Source of the DNA: JAOUEA01 sp046732015
Lineage (GTDB): Bacteria > Actinomycetota > UBA4738 > HRBIN12
Reading direction: 5' to 3'
Assembly (NCBI GenBank): GCA_046732015.1
Contig: JBKPMF010000024.1
Coordinates: 1-7,962 of the forward strand
Length of the DNA: 7,962 nt
Positions 1 to 6,245 of the stretch are shown piece by piece. Every line of letters starts with the position of its first letter. Position 1 is the stretch's first letter. The position numbers and the translations under genes are program-made. The notes below the pieces were generated by a model. It had not been told where the DNA came from and ran no database searches. It saw only the letters and a list, made by a program, of their open reading frames with translations.

Positions 1-2288
1 GTTCCAAGGGCGGCTTCATCCTGAAGCGGGCCACGGCCACGCCCGACGAGCTCCGCGCGGAGGTCTCGGCGCAGTACGTCACGTTGATGCGATGGTTGCT
101 CGACATCACCGACAACCGCATCGACGGTGAGGTGGTGCACCCGGCCGGGGTCCGCATCCACGATGCCCCCGACCCCTATCTGGTGGTGGCGGCCGACAAG
201 GGCACCGCCACCTTCAGCGACACCGCGAACGCGATCAGCGAGGAGTACGGGTTCTGGCTCGGGGACGCGTTCGCCTCGGGTGGCTCGCACGGCTACGACC
301 ACAAGGAGCTGGGGATCACGGCCCGCGGAGCGTGGGAGTCGGTGAAGCGCCATTTCCGCGAGGTGGGGATCGACGTCATGGCCCAGCCGTTCACCGTGGT
401 GGGGATCGGCGACATGTCGGGCGACGTCTTCGGCAACGGGATGCTCTACACGCCGCAGATCCAGCTCGTATGCGCGTTCGATCACCGGCACGTGTTCATC
501 GATCCCACGCCTGATCCCGCCCTCTCGTTCGCGGAGCGGCAGCGCCTCTTCGCGATCCCCCGGTCCTCGTGGGCCGACTACGACGCTGCCCTCTTGAGCC
601 AGGGCGGGGCGATCATCGATCGTTCGACCAAGAGCGTGGAACTGTCGCCACAGGCACGTGCGGCGCTCGGGATCCCTGAGGATGCCCCGGCGGAGATGTC
701 CACCAACGAGGTGATCCATCGGGCGCTGCAGGCCCCCGTCGATCTGCTCTGGAACGGCGGCATCGGCACCTACGTCAAAGCCGACGGCGAGGGCCACACC
801 GAGGTGGGCGACCGTGCGAACGACCCGGTCCGCGTCAACGGCAGCCAGGTGCGGGCGCGCATCGTGGGCGAGGGCGGGAACCTCGGCTTCACCCAGCGAG
901 GGCGGGTGGAGTACGCCAAGCAGGGCGGTCGCATCAACACCGACTTCATCGACAATTCGGCTGGCGTCGACACCTCCGACCACGAGGTGAACATCAAGGT
1001 GCTGCTGGACCTCGCGGTGCAGCGCGGCGAGCTCTCGATGGACGAGCGCAACGTGCTGTTGCAGGCTTGCGCGCAGGACGTCGTGGCCCACGTGCTCTAC
1101 GACAACTACCTGCAGGCCCAGATCTTGTCCCAGGAGATGGAGTTCAGCGTCCAGCGGATCGAGAGCTACGAGGATCTGATGCAGCAGCTCGAGGCCGAGG
1201 ACGAGTTGGAGCGTGAGGTCGAGTTCCTGCCCTCGCCCGACACCATGGGAGAACGGCGGGCGGCGGGCGAAGGGCTGGTGCGTCCCGAACTGGCGGTGCT
1301 GCTCGCGTACGCGAAGCGCTCGATCGCCGCGGCCCTGTTGGACTCGGAGTTCCCCGATTCGCCCTACCTGTTCCAGGACCTGCAGTCCTACTTCCCGCCG
1401 GCGGTGGTGGAGCGTTACGGACACCTGATCGAAGACCACCCACTGAAGCGTGAGCTCGTGGCGACGATCGCCTCGAACGATGTCGTGAACGCGCAAGGGA
1501 TCACGTTCGTCTCGCGGATGGTGACCGAGACGGGCGCCAGCCCGGCCGACGTGGTGAAGGCGTTCCGGATCGCACGGGACGTGACCGGTTCGATCGACCG
1601 GTGGGCCGACATCGAGGCCCTCGACGGCCAGATCGACCCGGAACTGCAGGGCGAGCTGCTGAACGGTGTGGACTGGCTGGTGGAGACCACCTCGCGCTGG
1701 TACCTGGTGCGGGCCGAGGGCCAGCGGATGAGCGAGGCGGTGGATCAGGCGCGGGATTCGTTCGCGGAGCTGAGCGACGTGATCGATCAGATCGGCCCGG
1801 AAGCCTGGCGCGAGGAGCACGAGCACGAGGCGCGCCGGCTGGTCGCCGAAGGGGTGCCGCCGGTGCTGGCCCGACGCCATGCCTTCCAGGCTGAACTCGT
1901 CCACGGCCCCGACATCATCGCGGTGGCGCACGCGACGGGCCGTTCCGTGCTCGAGGTGGCGCGAGGGTTCTTCCTGCTGGGTGAGCGGCTCGAGATCGAC
2001 TGGCTGGAATCGCAACTGGAGTCGATGTCGGTGGGTACCCGCTGGCAGCGATGGGCGCAGCAGTCGATGGAAGACGATCTGTTCAACCTGCGTCGTCAGC
2101 TGGCGGAGGTGGCGCTGGCCGAGTGCGGCCCGCTGCCGATCGACGAGGCGGTGGAGAAATTCCTGGAATCGCGGTCGGAGCCGTTGGGCCGGCTGCAGCG
2201 GTTCATGCGCGGGCTGGCGGTCGACGGGATGAGCGACTTGGCGCAGCTGACGGTGGCGTTGCGGCAGATCCGAGCGCTGGTCGGCTGA
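1..2288 (+). CDS. gdh: Large NAD-specific glutamate dehydrogenase, C-terminal part (5' end outside window)
   Basis: Catalyses NAD-linked oxidative deamination of glutamate to 2-oxoglutarate and ammonium in the cytoplasm. The frame is open from base 3 with no stop, so the gene enters from upstream; 761 residues are visible, about half of the usual 1,550-1,650 for this family (Bac_GDH). The first residues, SKGGF (bases 3-17), form the conserved substrate-site lysine loop. They are followed by the family block DPYLVVAADKGTATFSD (about 171-221) and ASGG-GYDHK (about 271-306). The nucleotide-binding Rossmann turn VVGIGDMSGDVFGNG lies at about 396-440. LLWNGGIGTYVKA (about 739-783), VGEGGNLG (about 866-890) and INTDFIDNSAGVDTSDHEVNIK (about 934-999) are all intact. 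The rest is the helical C-terminal domain containing RPELAVLLAYAK. I see no frameshift or missing motif. The in-frame TTG and ATG codons near 84 are internal, not starts. The family assignment is very secure. Confidence 0.96.
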   Translation, partial: SKGGFILKRATATPDELRAEVSAQYVTLMRWLLDITDNRIDGEVVHPAGVRIHDAPDPYLVVAADKGTATFSDTANAISEEYGFWLGDAFASGGSHGYDHKELGITARGAWESVKRHFREVGIDVMAQPFTVVGIGDMSGDVFGNGMLYTPQIQLVCAFDHRHVFIDPTPDPALSFAERQRLFAIPRSSWADYDAALLSQGGAIIDRSTKSVELSPQARAALGIPEDAPAEMSTNEVIHRALQAPVDLLWNGGIGTYVKADGEGHTEVGDRANDPVRVNGSQVRARIVGEGGNLGFTQRGRVEYAKQGGRINTDFIDNSAGVDTSDHEVNIKVLLDLAVQRGELSMDERNVLLQACAQDVVAHVLYDNYLQAQILSQEMEFSVQRIESYEDLMQQLEAEDELEREVEFLPSPDTMGERRAAGEGLVRPELAVLLAYAKRSIAAALLDSEFPDSPYLFQDLQSYFPPAVVERYGHLIEDHPLKRELVATIASNDVVNAQGITFVSRMVTETGASPADVVKAFRIARDVTGSIDRWADIEALDGQIDPELQGELLNGVDWLVETTSRWYLVRAEGQRMSEAVDQARDSFAELSDVIDQIGPEAWREEHEHEARRLVAEGVPPVLARRHAFQAELVHGPDIIAVAHATGRSVLEVARGFFLLGERLEIDWLESQLESMSVGTRWQRWAQQSMEDDLFNLRRQLAEVALAECGPLPIDEAVEKFLESRSEPLGRLQRFMRGLAVDGMSDLAQLTVALRQIRALVG

Positions 2289-2297
2289 TCCGTCGGT

Positions 2298-2325
2298 GCT
2301 GGCTCGCCGGCCGGCGAGCCGGCCG
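2298..2325. terminator. GC-rich palindrome between convergent gdh and CAP genes, probable bidirectional terminator
   Basis: Bases 2301-2310 and 2311-2320 are perfect reverse complements (GGCTCGCCGG / CCGGCGAGCC). As RNA this gives an 8-bp stem with a GGCC loop, extended outward by a G-U pair and two more G-C pairs (2298-2300 with 2321-2323). It starts 10 nt after the gdh stop and sits just beyond the CAP-gene stop, as expected for a shared terminator of convergent genes. Neither strand has a U-tract after the stem, so it is not a textbook intrinsic terminator. An alternative 7-bp stem, CGGCCGG (2308-2314) with CCGGCCG (2319-2325), overlaps it. Confidence 0.55.
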
Positions 2326-2327
2326 AC

Positions 2328-2786
2328 CTAGCCGCCGTAGAAGTCCAGCGTCACCCAGATGCGATCGCGCGCGCGCACCACGCCCACGCCGATGTGACGG
2401 AACCGGCTGCTCAGGATGTTGGCGCGGTGGGGGGCGCTCCGCATGAACAGGATCTCCATGCGCTTCAGGGTCCCAGCCATGCCCACGTTCTCGCCCCAGG
2501 CCGACGGCCTGTAGCGCCGGACGAGCGACCAGAGGTCGGTGGTGTGGTAGACGCTGTTGCGCGCAGCCATGCGCTTCGAGTGCCGCCACGCCTTCGTCGA
2601 CAGCGTCGCGTTCAGGTCGAGCGCCCGAAGGTCGTGATGGCGACGTGACCCGTTCACCAGCTGGAACATCGTGGCCCGCAAGGCCCTCGCCTTGGGACTG
2701 ATGGGCCCGGCCGATGCTACGGGTCCTAAGGAGACGACTACCGCGAAGGCGGTGAAGACGATGACGGCGCGTGAGAGATTCCGCAT
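2328..2786 (-). CDS. Secreted CAP/SCP-domain (PF00188-type) protein
   Basis: A 152-residue protein with a likely Sec signal peptide: basic MRNLSR, a hydrophobic stretch at about residues 7-23, and an ASA-G cleavage site near residue 26. The remainder is a compact CAP domain. It has the opening helix with LVNGSRR (43-49), a second helix AWRHSKRMA-RNSVYHT (67-82) supplying the first conserved His (81), WGENV (97-101) with the conserved Glu, and the signature MRSAPHRANIL (115-125) with the second His. The closing strands are HIGVGVV and WVTLDFYGG. Bacterial members are extracellular or cell-envelope proteins of mostly unknown activity. I chose ATG at 2786 because the signal peptide begins there; an in-frame GTG at 2828 would add 14 residues ahead of it and spoil the n-region. 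Neither start has a clear Shine-Dalgarno. The gene is monocistronic, with its own leader. Confidence 0.85.
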   Translation of the reverse strand: MRNLSRAVIVFTAFAVVVSLGPVASAGPISPKARALRATMFQLVNGSRRHHDLRALDLNATLSTKAWRHSKRMAARNSVYHTTDLWSLVRRYRPSAWGENVGMAGTLKRMEILFMRSAPHRANILSSRFRHIGVGVVRARDRIWVTLDFYGG

Positions 2787-2941
2787 GTATTGGGTATCGA
2801 CCCTAGCGAGCCACCCCTGAGGCGTCACGCATCTGCCGTAGGCCCATGAGGAAACGGTTTCGTGGTTTCAACTGGGGGGCAGGGGGCCTCGCAGACCGTT
2901 AAATCTAGGCTAAGACCCCGATCCGCCGGCCCTACCTGCCC
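2787..2941 (-). promoter_or_regulatory. Leader and promoter region of the CAP gene
   Basis: No gene is visible between the CAP start and the MBL stop. On the minus strand a TAGATT hexamer (2907-2902) is the best -10 candidate; no recognisable -35 lies 16-18 nt upstream. If used, it gives a 5' leader of about 110 nt. The leader contains a direct repeat GAAACC-AC-GAAACC followed by GTTTC (2869-2851), forming an imperfect palindrome around 2851-2861, and a short hairpin GGGT-CGAT-ACCC (2803-2792) 5 nt before the ATG. A GAGGC/GCCTC pairing (2890-2886 with 2823-2819) and a CCCCTG/CAGGGG pairing (2885-2880 with 2819-2814) exclude each other. I recognise no known riboswitch. The promoter call is tentative. 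Confidence 0.3.
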
Positions 2942-3814
2942 CTAGGACGCCACCCATGACGCTGAACCGTCTGCGCCCGAATGGATGTGCCCAAACGAGT
3001 CGGTGAAATGGCTTGGGGCGAGCGTCGTTCCCGGATGCGACAGCACCTCGGCGAGCAGGGCCCGGCGGGTCTCGGCGGCGTCCCCCGGGGCGTCGTCACT
3101 GCCCGACGGCCAGTCCGGGTGGCCCACCTGGAGTCGATGGTTGAACGCGTCGGCCGAGATGATCGCGCGCCGGTCCCCTGAGCGGATCCTGACCACCTGA
3201 TGACCGGGCGTATGGCCGGGTGCGAGATGCGCCTCGAGCCCATCCGACAAGGGGTGATCGCCCTCGATCACGTCCAGGACCCCCGCGTCCTCCAACGGCC
3301 GAAGCAACAGCGCCTCGATCACGCGGTCTTCCTCGTCGCCGCGGGCCAGTTCTCGCTGCCACTCGCGGTCGGCCACCTGCAGGACATACCGGGCGTTCGG
3401 GAACGCCGGCGCGGGGACCTGCTCGTCGTCGAAGACCACGGTCCCGCCGATGTGGTCGTCGTGCACGTGGGTGAGGAGCACGGTGTCGATCGCGTCAGGT
3501 GGTGTCCCGGCCTCGCCCAGCGCATCGAGCAACGTCCCGGGCGCACCGAACCACTCGACGCCGGGGGCGCCGCTCCGCCCGATCCCCGTGTCGACGAGCA
3601 GGACCCCGGCCGGGTGGTGCACCAGCCAGGCGCGAACCCGCAGCCGGTGGGAACCATCGGAGCCGTAGACCCCTGGATCGAGGTCGCGGTCGGCCACCAG
3701 GTGTTCGACGGGGATGTCGGGGTAGGCCTCGGCGATCGGCGAACCCAGATCCTGATCGCCGTCGATCAACGCGAGGACCTCGATGTCGCCGATCTGCAAT
3801 GCGTCGAGCGCCAT
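2942..3814 (-). CDS. Metallo-beta-lactamase-fold metal-dependent hydrolase
   Basis: A 290-residue cytoplasmic protein with the complete di-metal site of the MBL superfamily. HVHDDH at 116-121 gives the HxHxDH ligands, H201 lies in APGHTPGH (198-205), the bridging Asp is D222 in SADAFNH, and the last His is H269 in APSHF. The layout (strand-rich N-terminus with VLLVDTGIG at 71-79, a spacer helix region at 145-175, then the HTPGH block) matches the branch that includes N-acyl-homoserine lactonases and related lactone or ester hydrolases. Substrate cannot be read from sequence and lactonase activity is only a possibility. ATG at 3814 is the natural start. It lies 8 nt after the TAG of the Cys-rich gene with no good Shine-Dalgarno, which suggests translation coupled to that gene. 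No signal peptide or membrane segment is visible. Confidence 0.9.
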   Translation of the reverse strand: MALDALQIGDIEVLALIDGDQDLGSPIAEAYPDIPVEHLVADRDLDPGVYGSDGSHRLRVRAWLVHHPAGVLLVDTGIGRSGAPGVEWFGAPGTLLDALGEAGTPPDAIDTVLLTHVHDDHIGGTVVFDDEQVPAPAFPNARYVLQVADREWQRELARGDEEDRVIEALLLRPLEDAGVLDVIEGDHPLSDGLEAHLAPGHTPGHQVVRIRSGDRRAIISADAFNHRLQVGHPDWPSGSDDAPGDAAETRRALLAEVLSHPGTTLAPSHFTDSFGHIHSGADGSASWVAS

Positions 3815-3822
3815 GACGCTTG

Positions 3823-4098
3823 CTACGGGACCTGGATGACGAGGTCCTTGCTCGCGCAGAGCGAGCAGCGGTCACCGGCGTTGTAGACGCTGAGCTTGGT
3901 CCCGCATCCCGGCCCGGCGCATATCCTTCCCGCCGGCATCACGCCACGCCGCTTCGCGCGCGGACGCATGCCTTCGCGCCGCAGGCGAACGCACGGGGGA
4001 CACCAACGGCTCTTGCCGAACTCGCCGCACGGGCGCAGATCGTGACACATCGGGCATTCCCGATAGCCGCGGCAGGGGCATTCGATGTAGTCGGCCAT
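3823..4098 (-). CDS. Small Cys-rich putative zinc-binding protein
   Basis: A 91-residue protein with eleven cysteines (7, 9, 15, 18, 24, 33, 36, 60, 65, 78, 81), seen as two modules. The N-terminal module has CPC, CPMC and CPPC pairs around a GEFGKSRW core. This resembles the C-x2-C...EF...C-x2-C fingers found in HNH-nuclease-like and phage-type proteins. The C-terminal module (59-81) reads CAGPGC, then LSVYN, then CSLC, a pattern I recall from many small actinobacterial proteins. A basic linker (37-52, rich in Arg and Lys) joins them, so nucleic-acid binding is plausible. No catalytic motif is visible. ATG at 4098 is preferred because the 20 residues added by the ATG at 4158 are low-complexity and would run into the arfB promoter. 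The gene is probably first in an operon with the MBL hydrolase, 8 nt downstream. Cysteine pairing argues strongly that it is real, although a plus-strand frame also spans it. Confidence 0.75.
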   Translation of the reverse strand: MADYIECPCRGYRECPMCHDLRPCGEFGKSRWCPPCVRLRREGMRPRAKRRGVMPAGRICAGPGCGTKLSVYNAGDRCSLCASKDLVIQVP

Positions 4099-4111
4099 CC
4101 CTTCAAGGGTA
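4099..4111 (-). promoter_or_regulatory. Candidate -10 and palindrome abutting the start of the Cys-rich gene
   Basis: On the minus strand TACCCT (4111-4106, fits TAnnnT) ends 7 nt before the ATG, the spacing expected for a leaderless transcript. The same bases form the 11-bp palindrome CCCTTCAAGGG (4099-4109), which touches the start codon and could be an operator. Its GAAGGG could instead act as a too-close Shine-Dalgarno. No clear -35 is present. Confidence 0.35.
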
Positions 4112-4155
4112 CGCCTCGGAGCGCGGACATCATCGTGGTCCCCAGGTCGGGCCCG

Positions 4156-4168
4156 CATACTGGTGCGA
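4156..4168 (+). promoter_or_regulatory. Candidate -10 of a leaderless arfB transcript
   Basis: CATACT (4156-4161) resembles a TAnnnT -10 box and ends 6 nt before the A of the arfB ATG at 4168, so transcription would start at or next to the start codon. No Shine-Dalgarno precedes this ATG, which fits leaderless translation. The -35 region (about 4132-4138) is not convincing. Confidence 0.4.
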
Positions 4169-4596
4169 TGGTGGGAGGGCCGCTCCGCGTCACGCGCTCG
4201 GTCGTGGTTCCCGACAAGGAACTGCGGTGGCGGTTCAGCCGTTCGTCGGGGCCCGGCGGGCAGTCGGTCAACACCGCCGACTCGCGCGTCGAGCTCAGCC
4301 TAGACCTCTCGACCACGACGGCCCTGGGCCCCGTGCTCCGTCCTCGTGCGATGGAGCGGCTGCGAGACCGGCTGGTCGGCGGCGTACTCACCGTGACGGC
4401 GTCCGAACATCGCTCGCAGTTCCGCAATCGCGAGGCGGCGCGGGAACGGATGGCGTCCATCCTCGCGGACGCGGTGGCCCCACCACCGAAGCAGCGGCGC
4501 CCGACGAAGCCGAGCCGGGGAGCGGTCGAACGCCGGATCGCCGAGAAGAAGCGCCGGGCGCAGACGAAACGCCTCCGGCGCTCGGACGACGATTGA
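4168..4596 (+). CDS. arfB: Alternative ribosome-rescue factor ArfB (peptidyl-tRNA hydrolase, YaeJ type)
   Basis: A 142-residue protein that hydrolyses peptidyl-tRNA on ribosomes stalled at the end of an mRNA without a stop codon. The GGQ catalytic motif is at 30-32 within FSRSSGPGGQSVN, followed by VELSLDL, the small GGQ-domain fold of class I release factors. There is no codon-recognition domain. The basic C-terminal tail (about 108-137, with RRPTKPSRGAVERRIAEKKRR) is the part that in ArfB enters the empty mRNA channel; it separates ArfB from true release factors. The length matches the family (about 140). The start is ATG at 4168, because the frame upstream to 3820 is open but encodes nothing ArfB-like and lies antisense to the Cys-rich gene. 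ArfB is head-to-head with that gene and converges on the sulfatase with a 10-nt gap. Confidence 0.94.
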   Translation: MVGGPLRVTRSVVVPDKELRWRFSRSSGPGGQSVNTADSRVELSLDLSTTTALGPVLRPRAMERLRDRLVGGVLTVTASEHRSQFRNREAARERMASILADAVAPPPKQRRPTKPSRGAVERRIAEKKRRAQTKRLRRSDDD

Positions 4597-4631
4597 GAGG
4601 AACGGGTCAGGGGCTCGGATAGTCCGGAGGC
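4571..4631. repeat. Inverted repeat spanning the arfB/sulfatase convergent ends
   Basis: GCCTCCGG (4571-4578) and CCGGAGGC (4624-4631) are perfect 8-bp inverted repeats with 45 nt between them, enclosing both stop codons. The convergent genes are only 10 nt apart, leaving no room for a separate terminator, so this long-loop stem inside the coding ends is the only candidate. A CTCGGA direct repeat (4581-4586, 4614-4619) lies within the loop. It could be chance in GC-rich DNA. Confidence 0.25.
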
Positions 4632-6148
4632 AGCGGGGAGCACAACGCCGGTTTGCCGTTCAGCCCGGTGAACAGCCGGCTCCAGAGCGTGTTCCGCAGG
4701 GCCTGAGTCGCCGGGTCGATCTGACCGCCCGGTGGGCTGAGGAGGTTGTCGAGCTCGTAGGGATCGGCTTCAAGGTCGTACAGCTCCTCCTCGCCAGTGG
4801 TGAGGACCGAGAAGATGTTTGTGCGGGTCCTGATCGCGCAATAGGTCGGCACGTAGCGGGGGTCAGCGGACGTGGCGGGGGGGTCGGCGTGCTCCACCAG
4901 GAAGCTCGTCCTCCACGACGTGGCCGAGCCGTCCAGCAGGGGCAGCAGGCTCGTGCCCTCCTGCGGGACGCCGGGTGTCACGTTCGCAGCATCGGCGATC
5001 GTGGCCGCGAGGTCGACGTCCAAGGCGAACCGCGCGTCCTCGGTCCCCGGCGACGCCACGCCGGGATACCGGATCACCATCGGTACCCTGATCGACTCCT
5101 CGTAGAAGGCCTTCTTGTACTGCAATCGGTGCTCGCCACGTAGCAGTCCGTTGTCGGATGTGTAGATGATCAGCGTGTTGTCGAGCCGCCCCGTTTGCTG
5201 GAGCGCATCCAGGATCTTGGCGACCGCGTCGTCGACCGCGAGGAGGGTCCGGCAGATCTTGAGCCAGCTCGAGGCCATCGTAGGCAGGCTCAGGTCGATC
5301 ATGCGCTGGATCCAGGCCGGCTTGTCGCTGACGTCGACCTCGTTGATCGACGGGGGCGGCCCCACGTGCCCGTCGACGTAGCCGGTGTTGACCGCCCCCG
5401 TGCACCGAGGGTCCGTCGCATGCCTGGGGGCAGGGGTTGGTGGCGTATGCGGAGCGGTGGGCGCGAAGTAGAGGAAGAGCGGGGTGTTCGCGCCGGTGTT
5501 CCGGATGAAGTCGCTGGCGCGCGTGGCCAGGACATCGGTCGAGTAGTCCGTCGGCGCGTTCCCGAACTTGGTCGTGACCCCGTTCGTGTTGAGGCGGTAG
5601 TTGTAGTACTGGTTCTGCTCCGTCGTTCCGACGAACGCGTTCCACACGTCCCACCCCGGGGGTTTGGACGAGGTCGCCGTGTACGCGTTCAGGTACTTGC
5701 CGATCAGTGCGGTTCGGTACCCCGCCCCGCGGAGCCAGGTCGCGATCGTCGACTTCTGCAAGCCCAGTTGGTTGAACACGACCGCGCCTCCGTACGGTTT
5801 GCTGATCCCGTAGATCCTCGTGGTGTGGGAATACTGCCCGCGCAAGATCGTGGCGCGGGCCGGACAGCAGAGCGGATCCACCACGAAGGCGTTCGAGAAG
5901 GAGACGCCCTCGTCGACCAGATGGGCCTGCACCGTCGGCATGCGTGAGAGCTGATCGACCCGTTGGTCGTCGGTCAGGATGAGGACGATGTTCGGCGGTG
6001 TCCCGGCCCGCTCGTGGGGTGCCGCGGGCGCCTCGTTCGATCCGGCGACGACGGGAGCGGACACCGACAGGGCCATCACGGCCACCGTGAGCAGCAGGAT
6101 TCCTCCTGCGGAGCGTGCTCCACCTCGGGGGTTGCGCCTTCTAGGCAT
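4607..6148 (-). CDS. Exported formylglycine-type sulfatase, N-acetylglucosamine-6-sulfatase-like
   Basis: A 513-residue protein with an N-terminal signal peptide: RRR-rich start, hydrophobic about 15-35, likely cleavage near 35. It hydrolyses sulfate esters outside the membrane. Visible active-site elements are TDDQR (59-63, metal Asp pair), CCPAR (94-98, where Cys94 would be converted to formylglycine), GKYLN (150-154), APHTPP (232-237), YTSDNG (329-334) and the Lys345/346 region before YEES. The GKYLN, YYNYRLNTNG (181-190), LLAVDD (302-307) and SDNG layout parallels animal glucosamine-6-sulfatase (GNS), where GKYLN replaces the commoner GKWH. Exact substrate is not predictable. ATG at 6148 is chosen over the upstream TTG at 6181 because GAAGAAGG lies 4 nt before it. 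Activity needs a formylglycine-generating enzyme, which is not in this window. Other cysteines (249, 299, 437, 503) could form disulfides. Confidence 0.93.
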   Translation of the reverse strand: MPRRRNPRGGARSAGGILLLTVAVMALSVSAPVVAGSNEAPAAPHERAGTPPNIVLILTDDQRVDQLSRMPTVQAHLVDEGVSFSNAFVVDPLCCPARATILRGQYSHTTRIYGISKPYGGAVVFNQLGLQKSTIATWLRGAGYRTALIGKYLNAYTATSSKPPGWDVWNAFVGTTEQNQYYNYRLNTNGVTTKFGNAPTDYSTDVLATRASDFIRNTGANTPLFLYFAPTAPHTPPTPAPRHATDPRCTGAVNTGYVDGHVGPPPSINEVDVSDKPAWIQRMIDLSLPTMASSWLKICRTLLAVDDAVAKILDALQQTGRLDNTLIIYTSDNGLLRGEHRLQYKKAFYEESIRVPMVIRYPGVASPGTEDARFALDVDLAATIADAANVTPGVPQEGTSLLPLLDGSATSWRTSFLVEHADPPATSADPRYVPTYCAIRTRTNIFSVLTTGEEELYDLEADPYELDNLLSPPGGQIDPATQALRNTLWSRLFTGLNGKPALCSPLPPDYPSP

Positions 6149-6152
6149 TTCG

Positions 6153-6160
6153 CCTTCTTC
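6153..6160 (-). promoter_or_regulatory. Shine-Dalgarno of the sulfatase gene
   Basis: GAAGAAGG on the minus strand, 4 nt before ATG at 6148. It is the clearest ribosome binding site in the window and fixes the start codon. Confidence 0.7.
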
Positions 6161-6211
6161 GGGGGGTACGCGCTGTCTCAAGGACGCTTCAGGGGGGTTT
6201 TATCACGACGC

Positions 6212-6245
6212 ACCGCCTTTGGCGATGGGTCTGAGCGCCACTCAG
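6212..6245 (-). terminator. Weak hairpins after the amine oxidase gene
   Basis: Two short stems lie at and beyond the amine oxidase stop: CTGAG-CGCCA-CTCAG (6231-6245, overlapping the stop codon) and CGCC-AAA-GGCG (6224-6214 on the minus strand, extendable by a wobble and an A-T pair). Neither is followed by a U-tract, although GATAAAAC occurs about 8 nt beyond the second. The 93-nt gap to the sulfatase could hold a separate sulfatase promoter, but no convincing -35/-10 pair is visible, so read-through from the upstream genes is possible. Confidence 0.25.

Noticed and set aside
1144..2086. Minus-strand frames inside the glutamate dehydrogenase gene
   Set aside because: Low-complexity Arg/Ser/Pro-rich translations that are shadows of a conserved coding sequence.
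2787..2941. Possible c-di-AMP (ydaO-type) riboswitch ahead of the secreted CAP gene
   Set aside because: Such riboswitches precede many actinobacterial wall-hydrolase genes and a GGGGTG...TAGGG stretch is suggestive, but the conserved GGGGGAACC and CAGCTAACC segments are missing and the position is too close to the start.
3200..3886. A 228-residue plus-strand frame antisense to the MBL hydrolase
   Set aside because: The minus strand carries all metal ligands of a known fold; the plus frame has no motif and runs past the operon junction.
4607..6148. Tat signal peptide on the sulfatase
   Set aside because: The N-terminus has several arginines but no S-R-R-x-F-L-K-like motif; a Sec signal fits better.
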